Assembly: GCA_036160575.1 (NCBI GenBank)
Contig: JAYYDT010000137.1
Span: 1 to 13,524 of the forward strand
DNA: 13,524 bases
Source of the DNA: TMED26 sp002694075
GTDB lineage: Bacteria; Pseudomonadota; Alphaproteobacteria; Thalassobaculales; Thalassobaculaceae
Direction: 5' to 3'
In this document: positions 7,584-13,524 of the stretch, piece by piece
Layout: the number at the start of each line of letters is the position of its first letter
Position numbering within the stretch: position 1 is the stretch's first letter
Translations under genes and position numbers: made by a program
Notes under the pieces: generated by a model
The model's input: only the letters and a program-made list of their open reading frames with translations
What the model was told of the DNA's origin: nothing
Databases searched by the model: none

Positions 7584-8846
7584 CTAATGCAGGTTGGGGG
7601 TCGGCCCTTTGCCGCCCTCGTCAAGGAGATGGCCGGTTTCGAAACGGCTGAGCGATAATTCGGCGTTGAAGGCATGGGGCGCGTCTTCGGCGATGGTATG
7701 CGCGAAACACCAGCCCGAACCCGGGGTCGCCTTGAACCCGCCATAACACCAGCCGGCGTTGAGGTAGACATTGTCCAAGGGCGCTTTGTCGATGATCGGG
7801 CTGCCATCCATGGTCATGTCCATGATGCCGCCCCAGGAGCGCAGCATGCGCAGGCGCGACAACTGCGGCACCATCGCCAGGCCGGCGGTCAGAACATGGT
7901 CAACGGTCGGCAAGTTGCCGCGTTGCGCATAGGAATTGTACATGTCGATATCCCCGCCCAGGATCAGCCCGCCCTTGTTGGTTTGGCTGATATAGAAATG
8001 CCCGGCGCCGTAGGTCACCACATGATCGATCATCGGTTTGACCGATTCGCTGACGAAAGCTTGTAAGACATGGCTTTCAATAGGCAGGCGCAAACCCAGT
8101 TTCTCGCCCAGAACCGAGGTATTGCCAGCGACCGCCAAGCCGAGCTTGCCGCAGCCGATCAGCCCGCGGGTGGTCTCCACATGGGTGACCCGACCACCGG
8201 TCCGGCGAAACCCGGTGACCTCGCAATTCTGGATCAGGTCGACCCCCATCATATCGGCGCCGCGCGCGAAGCCCCAGGCCACCGCGTCATGGCGGGCGTT
8301 GCCGCCGCGCCGTTGAACAAGGCCGCCATAGACTGGAAACCGCATATTTGGGTCAAGATTGATATAAGGCAGTTCCTTGGCCAGATCGGCGCGTGTCAGC
8401 CATTCGGCGTCAATCCCCTCCAAGCGCATGGAATTGCCGCGCCGCACGTAGGCATCGACCTGGGCGTCGGAATGGGCGAGGTTAATCACCCCGCGCGCCG
8501 AAAACATGACATTGAAATTCAACTCCTGGCTTAACTGATGCCAGAGTTGCAATGACTTTTCATACATCCGGCTATTGCCCGGCAGCATGTAGTTGGAGCG
8601 CACGATGGTGGTGTTGCGGCCGATGTTGCCGCTACCGAGATAGCCTTTTTCGAGCACCGCGATACGGCCGACATTGTGATTTTTGGCGAGGTAGAAGGCG
8701 GTCGCCAAGCCATGGCCGCCGCCGCCGACGATGATCACATCATAGTGATTGGCCGGTTCGGGATCGCGCCACGCCGGTGTCCAACCGCCATGACCACGCA
8801 GCGCCTGGCCGATCAAGCTCCAAATGTTGTAGCGTGACACGGGCAT
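7584..8846 (-). CDS. soxB: Sarcosine oxidase beta subunit (FAD/FMN flavoprotein)
   Basis: This is a 420-residue protein, as expected for SoxB. The N-terminus (MPVSRYNIWSLIGQAL) is the usual SoxB leader, followed by the FAD-binding VGGGGHGLATA (residues 40-50) and the conserved GRNTTIVRSNY (76-86). The segment RRGGNARHDAVAWGFARGAD (179-198) contains His186, which corresponds to the histidine that carries covalent FMN in characterised heterotetrameric sarcosine oxidases. Further conserved parts include GLILGGDIDMYNSYAQRGN and SWGGIMDMTMDGSPIID. Beta oxidises the N-methyl amine at FAD and passes electrons through FMN to oxygen, giving hydrogen peroxide. The start at 8846 is chosen over a nearby GTG at 8840 and over the frame extension to 9275, which would run through the divergent hydrolase gene. 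Its Shine-Dalgarno is weak (GAG). It is the first gene of the soxB-D-AG-transporter run, so the promoter should lie in 8847-8950. Confidence 0.94.
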   Translation of the reverse strand: MPVSRYNIWSLIGQALRGHGGWTPAWRDPEPANHYDVIIVGGGGHGLATAFYLAKNHNVGRIAVLEKGYLGSGNIGRNTTIVRSNYMLPGNSRMYEKSLQLWHQLSQELNFNVMFSARGVINLAHSDAQVDAYVRRGNSMRLEGIDAEWLTRADLAKELPYINLDPNMRFPVYGGLVQRRGGNARHDAVAWGFARGADMMGVDLIQNCEVTGFRRTGGRVTHVETTRGLIGCGKLGLAVAGNTSVLGEKLGLRLPIESHVLQAFVSESVKPMIDHVVTYGAGHFYISQTNKGGLILGGDIDMYNSYAQRGNLPTVDHVLTAGLAMVPQLSRLRMLRSWGGIMDMTMDGSPIIDKAPLDNVYLNAGWCYGGFKATPGSGWCFAHTIAEDAPHAFNAELSLSRFETGHLLDEGGKGPTPNLH

Positions 8847-8898
8847 TTCTCGTGATTTGCCAACAGGGTGCACCAACACAGCACGCGCCGGCCCCAGG

Positions 8899-8920
8899 TT
8901 CAAGCCTGTTTGGGCCTGAA
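8899..8920. promoter_or_regulatory. Imperfect inverted repeat in the hydrolase/soxB divergent gap
   Basis: The 104-base gap 8847-8950 must hold the promoters of soxB and of the hydrolase. Within it TTCAAGCC (8899-8906) and GGCCTGAA (8913-8920) form an inverted repeat with 7 of 8 positions paired and a 6-base centre. Size and place, about 50 bases from soxB and 30 from the hydrolase start, would suit an operator. No regulator gene is in the window and no convincing -35/-10 pair was found on either strand, so this is a candidate only. Confidence 0.25.
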
Positions 8921-8950
8921 GCGGCGCGGCAAATTGAGCAAGGCGAGGCC

Positions 8951-9901
8951 ATGGGCGTGATCGAACAATCGGATATGCTGCTCGACAGCGGGCTTGGCCA
9001 CGGCACACGCCTGCTGCTGCGGAACAAACGCTTGCTCGACGGCCCGTCGTCGGCACCCAGCCTGTTGTTCGTCCATGGCGCCACCTATGCCGCCAGTCTG
9101 GTCTTCGATTATGACATCGACGGGCAGTCGTGGATGGACCGCTTGGCGCGCGCCGGTTTCGACGTCTGGTGCGTGGACCTACCCGGCTACGGCGGCGCCG
9201 AACGGCCCCCGGCGATGGCGGACGCGGCGGCCGACCATCCGCCGCTGACGACCACCGCCGAGGCCGAGGCGGCAACCCTGCGCGCGGTCCGGCATATCCT
9301 GGAAAGCCGCGGCGTGCCGCGCCTGCACTTGATCGGATATTCCTGGGGCACGGCGATTTGTGGTGGCCTCGCCGCCGCCCATCCGGCGCTCGTCGACCGT
9401 TTGGTTCTGCTCGGCGCGCTGTGGACCGGTGTCACCGGGCGGACGGTCAACACCACCGCCGGCGGCCTCGCCGCCCACCGCGATGTGGACGCGGCGGCGG
9501 CCGCCGCGCGCTGGGTGATCAACCTTGACCCGGCACAGATCGCCGCCGTCGTGCCACCCGGCCGGATCGACGCCTGGGTGGCCAATACTCTGGCCAGCGA
9601 TGGCGGGTTGGCGCCGGCGGGGGAACTGCGCGTTCCCGCCGGGGTGGTCGCCGACATTCAGCGGTTTTGGCTGGACGGCACGCCGACCTACGACCCGCGA
9701 CAAATCACCGCGCCCAGCCTGGTGATCATGGGCGAATGGGATCACGAAACCACACCGGCCCAGGGATGGGAGGTTTTTCAGCGGCTGACCGCCGCCGCCA
9801 TCCGCCGCTACGTGGTGATCGGCCGTGGCACTCATTCCCTGCCGTTGGAGAACGAGGGGCCGGCGCTATTCGCGGAGGTCGAGCTTTTTCTAACCGCCTA
9901 A
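8951..9901 (+). CDS. Alpha/beta hydrolase
   Basis: This is a 316-residue alpha/beta-hydrolase fold protein. Visible signatures are the oxyanion-hole segment LLFVHGATY (38-46), the DLPGYGG turn (76-82), the nucleophile elbow GYSWG with Ser131 (129-133), the acid Asp264 in GEWDHETT, and His295 in GRGTHSLP. The catalytic triad therefore appears complete. A less conserved cap region lies between about residues 165 and 245. No signal peptide is apparent, so a cytosolic enzyme is likely. Esters, amides or lactones are all possible substrates; the sequence does not tell. The start at 8951 is chosen because it has AAGGCGAGG just upstream; an in-frame ATG at 8777 would add 58 poorly structured residues and overlap soxB. 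It diverges from soxB and so may be co-regulated with the N-methyl amine operon. Its 3' end overlaps the convergent epimerase gene by 12 bases. Confidence 0.87.
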   Translation: MGVIEQSDMLLDSGLGHGTRLLLRNKRLLDGPSSAPSLLFVHGATYAASLVFDYDIDGQSWMDRLARAGFDVWCVDLPGYGGAERPPAMADAAADHPPLTTTAEAEAATLRAVRHILESRGVPRLHLIGYSWGTAICGGLAAAHPALVDRLVLLGALWTGVTGRTVNTTAGGLAAHRDVDAAAAAARWVINLDPAQIAAVVPPGRIDAWVANTLASDGGLAPAGELRVPAGVVADIQRFWLDGTPTYDPRQITAPSLVIMGEWDHETTPAQGWEVFQRLTAAAIRRYVVIGRGTHSLPLENEGPALFAEVELFLTA

Positions 9902-10783
9902 GCCCCGCGCGCGGGCCAGATCGGCGCCAAATCTGGTGACCGAGGTGGCGGCGGTCGGGGCGGAGAAACCGAGGGCCATGGCCGGCGCCGGGTCGATGGT
10001 GAAACCGCCCGCTCCGCTGTCGTCAAAGGCCACATCGAAAGGCCGGCCGGCGGCGGCGAAAAGGATTTCGAGCACCTCTTTGATCGGGATCGGCGTGCGC
10101 GCGGCGATCGGCACGGCGACATGCCCGGCCGCGCCGCTGGCCAACCAATCGCCCATGAACGCCGCCAAATCATCGACATGGACGATGTTGTTGAACAGGC
10201 CAGTGGAATTCCGCGCCGTCACCGGGTCGCCGTCGAAAATCCGCGTCGCCACATCGGAGAGAAAATTATGGTGCGAGCCGACACCGACGATACCCGGCAG
10301 GCGCAGGGACAGGCCGGCACGGCCGGCCTTGGCGCCGGTCCAGGCGGCCAACGCGGCCTCGCCCGCCTGTTTTGAGCGGCCGTAGTCATCGACCTCACAC
10401 GGCGGCGTGTCAACCGCCACCACCGGCGCGGTCACCCGACCATAGACCGACATCGAGGAACAAAAAATCACCCGCCGGGCGCCGGCCGCGCCGGCCTGGG
10501 CCAGCAGCGCCTCGGTGGCGGCGATATTGACCGCGGCGAAATCATTGCCGGCGATGTTGCGCGCCGGAATCACCGCGCCGGCGTGAATTAACGCGTCATA
10601 GCGTTCCGGAAAACCGGACGGATCGCGTAAATCCCCGTGGATCGCGGTCACCCCCGCCGCCGCCAGGGCGTGCGGCCGGGCGCCGCGGTGCAGGGCGCTG
10701 ACCCGGTGACCGGCGGCCGCCAGGGCGCCAGCCACGACGCCGCCAATAAAACCGCCGGCGCCGGTCACGAAAACATGGCTCAC
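9890..10783 (-). CDS. NAD-dependent epimerase/dehydratase (extended SDR)
   Basis: This is a 297-residue protein starting at a GTG. The NAD-binding loop is TGAGGFIGG (7-15), HGDLRD follows at 49-54, and the active-site signatures are SSMSVYG (109-115) and Y134-G-R-S-K138, the YxxxK pair. These are the marks of extended SDRs such as nucleotide-sugar epimerases, dehydratases and reductases. The substrate-binding C-terminal half includes NNIVHVDDLA (198-207), typical of the family. It is somewhat shorter than GalE-type enzymes (about 330). The GTG overlaps the TGA of the preceding gene as GTGA, which both explains the weak Shine-Dalgarno and fixes the start; the longer frame to 11095 would cross the neighbouring gene. 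It is the last gene of the carbohydrate operon and probably acts on a nucleotide-sugar or related carbohydrate; the exact reaction is not determined. Confidence 0.88.
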   Translation of the reverse strand: MSHVFVTGAGGFIGGVVAGALAAAGHRVSALHRGARPHALAAAGVTAIHGDLRDPSGFPERYDALIHAGAVIPARNIAGNDFAAVNIAATEALLAQAGAAGARRVIFCSSMSVYGRVTAPVVAVDTPPCEVDDYGRSKQAGEAALAAWTGAKAGRAGLSLRLPGIVGVGSHHNFLSDVATRIFDGDPVTARNSTGLFNNIVHVDDLAAFMGDWLASGAAGHVAVPIAARTPIPIKEVLEILFAAAGRPFDVAFDDSGAGGFTIDPAPAMALGFSAPTAATSVTRFGADLARARGLGG

Positions 10784-11247
10784 GACGCGGCCGCCGGGGT
10801 TGAGAAACGCGGGTCGCCGGGCAGACCGGCGGCCAAAAGGTCGGGGTCGACCCGGCGCGGACAATGGGGCAGCAGACGCGCCATGCGGAACAAATCCTCC
10901 ACCCGTTCGGCGTCGGCGCCATCGGTCAAGGCGGTGTTCTCCATCACGAAATGGACCGTCGCGCCGGACGCTTGGACGCGCCTGTAAACTTCCCGGCGAG
11001 CGTCGGCGTCGGCCGGCAGCATGAACAGGCTGGCCATCACAATGCCCTCCAAGTCGGCCAGTTGGTCGAGCAAGCCGGTCAACTGCACATGGCACCCGGG
11101 AAAGTCCAGCTCATTAACCGAGAGTTTGAACATCAAGCCTTTGCGGGCCAAAAAGTCGCGCAACAAGGTGTTTTGAAGCGGCACCGGCACGCGCAAGCCG
11201 TTGAACGGTTGATGCACGCAATAGCCGCGAAAACCTTCTCGCGTCAT
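10780..11247 (-). CDS. LIC12192-type sporadic carbohydrate cluster protein
   Basis: This is a 155-residue protein that I recognise, from memory of the family, as the small 'sporadic carbohydrate cluster' protein (LIC12192 family, TIGR04323-type) of unknown function. Typical traits are FRGYC near the N-terminus (6-10), the RVPVPLQN-x4-RDF stretch (19-32), the central LEGIVMASLFMLP (66-78) and VHFVMENTAL (98-107). The C-terminal 30 residues are less conserved-looking. No signal peptide or membrane segment is visible. The protein recurs in polysaccharide clusters beside a 2OG-Fe(II)-type oxygenase, exactly the arrangement here. The start has AAGGGGG 7 bases upstream and overlaps the oxygenase stop as ATGA; its TGA overlaps the epimerase GTG. 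The layout of the central part recalls the catalytic domain of serine recombinases, but without an evident catalytic serine. A biochemical role has not been assigned. Confidence 0.82.
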   Translation of the reverse strand: MTREGFRGYCVHQPFNGLRVPVPLQNTLLRDFLARKGLMFKLSVNELDFPGCHVQLTGLLDQLADLEGIVMASLFMLPADADARREVYRRVQASGATVHFVMENTALTDGADAERVEDLFRMARLLPHCPRRVDPDLLAAGLPGDPRFSTPAAAS

Positions 11248-12077
11248 GCGCCGGCCCCCTTGAAGCCCTCGGGGATATCATAAGCCATGCCGACCCGGCT
11301 GACCGGCCGGGTGGTGATCGGCAGGTAAAACCCGCCAAGGCTTTTCTCATCACTAAAATAAGGTGTGAACAGTCCGGTGAAGCGCGTGTTCATCGACCAG
11401 CGGGTGGTTCCGGTTTGGTTGATCACATTGCCGTGTAGCAAATTCGGCGAAAAAATCATCACCTGGCCATAAGGAACCGGGACCCAGATGACATCGTCGC
11501 GAATCGCGTCGAACACAGCCTCGCCGCCGCCACGTTCCATGATGTCGCGCAGTCGCGGGATGATCTCGCGATTTTTCGCCGGCGGCAGCAGGAACATCGC
11601 CTTGGTCTCGAAGACATCGACCAACGGCAACCATTGCACCGCTTGGAACGGGGTCTCGCCGCTAAAGGCGTCGACATGGGCGGCCAAGAGCGAGCTGGTG
11701 TCACCGGCCATTTGGATCGAAAAATTGATGCGGTTTTGCATCGCCAGTTCATTGCCGACCAAGACATCGAGATAAGGCTTGGCGAAGGAGTAATAGGTCG
11801 GCCGGAACCAGCTTTGGGCGTTCATATGGTTGTAGACAGCCAGCCGCAGTTCGTTGAGGTCGGCGACCGCCAAATCGTCGTGAAGCTGGTTAAGGAACGC
11901 GTCGGGATCGTCGGCCGGCGGCTGTCCCAAATGGCGACAGGCGGCGGCAACCACCTCCGCCCGCAAGGCGTCCAAGCCGTCGCGATTGGCGACCGGTCGA
12001 ACCACGTGGCCGTCGGCCAAAAAGGCGGCCATCAGGGCCTGGTCGTCCTCGGTGACAAAGCTTTCGTGCAGCGGCAT
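11244..12077 (-). CDS. Sporadic carbohydrate cluster 2OG-Fe(II)-type oxygenase
   Basis: This is a 277-residue protein with the facial-triad pattern of phytanoyl-CoA-dioxygenase-like enzymes: His134-x-Asp136 (AAHVDAFSG), distal His215 (SPNLLHGNV) and a following Arg226 or Arg232 (TTRWSMNTRF) suited to bind 2-oxoglutarate. Such enzymes use Fe(II), oxygen and 2-oxoglutarate to hydroxylate or otherwise oxidise a substrate in the cytosol. The pairing with the LIC12192-type gene supports assignment to the oxygenase family of the same clusters (I recall it as TIGR04324-type). The likely substrate is a sugar or sugar-linked intermediate, by context only. The start at 12077 has AAGGGGG 5 bases upstream; the frame extends to 12281 but would overlap the preceding gene by about 100 bases. 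Its stop overlaps the next start as ATGA. A 101-base gap separates it from the TPR gene. Confidence 0.84.
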   Translation of the reverse strand: MPLHESFVTEDDQALMAAFLADGHVVRPVANRDGLDALRAEVVAAACRHLGQPPADDPDAFLNQLHDDLAVADLNELRLAVYNHMNAQSWFRPTYYSFAKPYLDVLVGNELAMQNRINFSIQMAGDTSSLLAAHVDAFSGETPFQAVQWLPLVDVFETKAMFLLPPAKNREIIPRLRDIMERGGGEAVFDAIRDDVIWVPVPYGQVMIFSPNLLHGNVINQTGTTRWSMNTRFTGLFTPYFSDEKSLGGFYLPITTRPVSRVGMAYDIPEGFKGAGA

Positions 12078-12157
12078 CTCAGCCCCCTTGGCGTTGGCCC
12101 GGATTTCGTTGATGTTGTAAACCGCGAACGGCGGCCAGGCAATGTGGCAGGCGCGGT

Positions 12158-12173
12158 GGCCGGCGCGCCGGCC
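12158..12173. repeat. 16-base perfect GC palindrome after the TPR-glycosyltransferase stop
   Basis: GGCCGGCGCGCCGGCC is fully self-complementary and begins 5 bases beyond the stop codon of the TPR gene, inside the 101-base gap before the oxygenase. As RNA it could form a 6-bp GC stem with a CGCG loop. No T-run follows on the minus strand, so it is not a standard intrinsic terminator. It might lessen read-through or protect the mRNA end, or be chance in such GC-rich DNA. The rest of the gap shows only the oxygenase ribosome-binding site. Confidence 0.4.
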
Positions 12174-12178
12174 GGCGA

Positions 12179-13524
12179 TCAGCCGCCCAGTTGGCGCGCC
12201 ACATCGGCGCGAATACCGGCGATGGGGCCGTCCCACGGCTCCTCCGGCGAGCGGAAGAAAAGCTTGATATTGGGCGCCCACGGAATGTAGCGCTGACTGA
12301 ATTGCAGCCAGATGTGACCATTTTCATTGCTGCGAAAAACCAGCGAGGGCGTACCCACCGCTGCCGCCATCCACGGCGTGGAAATCAGTGGGCTGACCAC
12401 CAGGTCGAGCGCTTCGGTCAGCGCGAGGATATCGTCAAGGTCGTCACGCAAGTTGATGTCGGGTGGCGTCACGAAGGTGAACCCCTCGCGCTCGCCGGCA
12501 GTGGTCAGGGCCGCCACCTCCTCCGGTGTGTGGTCGTATTGCAGGTTGATCACGGCGATGCCCGGCGGCAGCGCGCGCGCCAATTCCTCCGGCGTGAGGT
12601 ATTGCTGATCGCGCAGACGGGTGCGCAATCCGCTGCGCCACGCCACGCCAACCGTCAGACGGTCGCCAAACGTCTCGGCCAGATAGGCGCGCCAATGGGC
12701 AAGCCGCGCCGGGTCCGTGCGCAGCCGCGGGGCCAGCCGTTGGCCGCGCAAGTCCGCGCCGGCCGACAAAGCGGCAATCTGACAATGAATTCGCTCGCCG
12801 TAAAACTCCGCCGTCTGGACCAATGGCAGCTGATAATCAAACTCGCGGCGCTCCAGCTTTTTAGTCTGCGCCGGCCGGCGCGGCACGAAAGTGATGTCCG
12901 CAAAGGTCCGCTTAAACGTTGTCACCAAGCGTTCGTCGCATTCAACGGTCAAGGCGCGGCAGTCATCTCGCACCCAGGGCAGTATCCAAGAATACAGCAC
13001 CTCATCGCCCATGCCCTGTTCCATGTACACCAAGAGATCGGCGTCTGGCGCCGCTTGGGGACCCGGCCATTCGGGCTGCGGGAAACCCCGTTTATCCCTT
13101 GCAAATTGAGAGGTCGCCCAACGATCGCGGTATTTTTGATATCCCTCCTCAATTTTCCCGACGGCCAATAGGTTGAGCGCGAGGTTGTAGCTGGCGTCTG
13201 GATAAGTGCCGCCGGCGAGGGACACGGCACGCTGTAAATAGGCGATGGCCTCTGGCAATCGGCGGCGTGCCTTAGCGTATAAGCCGCGGTTCATCCAAGC
13301 CACCGCGTGGTTGGGCCAGATCATCAGACAGCGCCGCACGAAAACCTCGGCCTGCTCACTATCATAGAGGCCACTGATGCAAACCGACGCCTGACTTAAA
13401 GCTTTGGCGTAACTTGGGTCAAGCAATATCGCTTTGCGGAACAGCTCTAAGGCTTGGTCATAAGCGTCGCGTTGAAAATGAAATAGGCCGTGGTTAAACC
13501 ACAACACCGCCTCATCGGGATAGG
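12179..13524 (-). CDS. TPR-containing glycosyltransferase-like protein, N-terminus cut by the window edge
   Basis: The frame is open to the right edge, giving 447 visible residues; the true start lies outside and the internal GTG at 13507 is not taken as the start. About the first 140 visible residues are TPR repeats (for example FNHGLFHFQRDAYDQALELF and the DPSYAKAL, WPNHAVAWMNRGLYAKARR and YPDASYNLALNLL units). A linker with GYQKYRDRW leads to a GT-B-like part: VYMEQGMGDEVLYS, GVAWRSGLRTR and, near the end, DLVVSPLISTPWMAAAVGTP, similar to heptosyltransferase-like (GT9-type) modules often found behind TPRs in proteobacterial glycan clusters. It may glycosylate a protein or surface polysaccharide; TPRs would bind the acceptor. 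It is followed after 101 bases by the oxygenase and is likely cotranscribed. The 5' part (about 13050-13524) looks somewhat less GC-rich than the rest. Confidence 0.8.
   Translation of the reverse strand, partial: YPDEAVLWFNHGLFHFQRDAYDQALELFRKAILLDPSYAKALSQASVCISGLYDSEQAEVFVRRCLMIWPNHAVAWMNRGLYAKARRRLPEAIAYLQRAVSLAGGTYPDASYNLALNLLAVGKIEEGYQKYRDRWATSQFARDKRGFPQPEWPGPQAAPDADLLVYMEQGMGDEVLYSWILPWVRDDCRALTVECDERLVTTFKRTFADITFVPRRPAQTKKLERREFDYQLPLVQTAEFYGERIHCQIAALSAGADLRGQRLAPRLRTDPARLAHWRAYLAETFGDRLTVGVAWRSGLRTRLRDQQYLTPEELARALPPGIAVINLQYDHTPEEVAALTTAGEREGFTFVTPPDINLRDDLDDILALTEALDLVVSPLISTPWMAAAVGTPSLVFRSNENGHIWLQFSQRYIPWAPNIKLFFRSPEEPWDGPIAGIRADVARQLGG

Noticed and set aside
8777..8950. N-terminal extension of the hydrolase
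   Set aside because: It would overlap soxB, has no alpha/beta-hydrolase features, and the ATG at 8951 has its own ribosome-binding site.
8847..9275. N-terminal extension of soxB
   Set aside because: It is Arg/Pro-rich mirror sequence of the hydrolase gene; SoxB homologues begin at the MPVSRYN-type start.
12078..12281. N-terminal extension of the 2OG oxygenase
   Set aside because: It would overlap the TPR gene's 3' end; the start at 12077 has a strong ribosome-binding site.

Overview
The window reads as about 13.5 kb of a high-GC chromosome, most likely an alphaproteobacterium of the Rhodospirillales type. That placement is inferred from the strong G/C bias at third codon positions, the very tight gene packing and the gene families present; no rRNA or marker gene is available to confirm it. 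Ten protein-coding genes fill almost all of it, the two outermost cut by the window edges. No tRNA, rRNA, CRISPR array, insertion sequence or integrase gene was seen, and the largest gap between genes is 104 bases.

Left part (1-2397). A truncated UGT-like glycosyltransferase and a small P-loop NTPase/kinase-like gene lie on the minus strand. Diverging from them across a 92-base gap is a plus-strand short-chain dehydrogenase/reductase (SDR) whose classical catalytic residues are mostly replaced.

Middle part (2365-9901). A compact minus-strand operon encodes a heterotetrameric sarcosine-oxidase-type enzyme in the order soxB - soxD - soxA, with the gamma subunit (soxG) fused to the C-terminus of alpha through a Pro/Ala-rich linker. 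A major facilitator transporter is the last gene of the same run. This enzyme type removes an N-methyl group from sarcosine or a similar N-methyl amine, hands the one-carbon unit to tetrahydrofolate and passes electrons to oxygen. The transporter is a reasonable candidate for importing the substrate or exporting a product. An alpha/beta hydrolase diverges from soxB across 104 bases that contain an imperfect inverted repeat.

Right part (9890-13524). A minus-strand carbohydrate operon runs: TPR-containing glycosyltransferase-like protein (5' end outside the window), a 2-oxoglutarate/Fe(II)-type oxygenase, a small protein recognised as the LIC12192-type 'sporadic carbohydrate cluster' family, and an extended-SDR NAD-dependent epimerase/dehydratase. 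The last three are joined by 4-base stop/start overlaps, so they are very probably translated together. They probably make or modify an unusual sugar on a surface glycan. The glycosyltransferase at the left edge may belong to the same glycan theme, with the sarcosine-oxidase block between them.

Most noteworthy are the alpha-gamma sarcosine oxidase fusion, the coupled oxygenase / LIC12192-type / epimerase set (including a recombinase-like pattern in the small protein), and the SDR with a degenerate catalytic tetrad.
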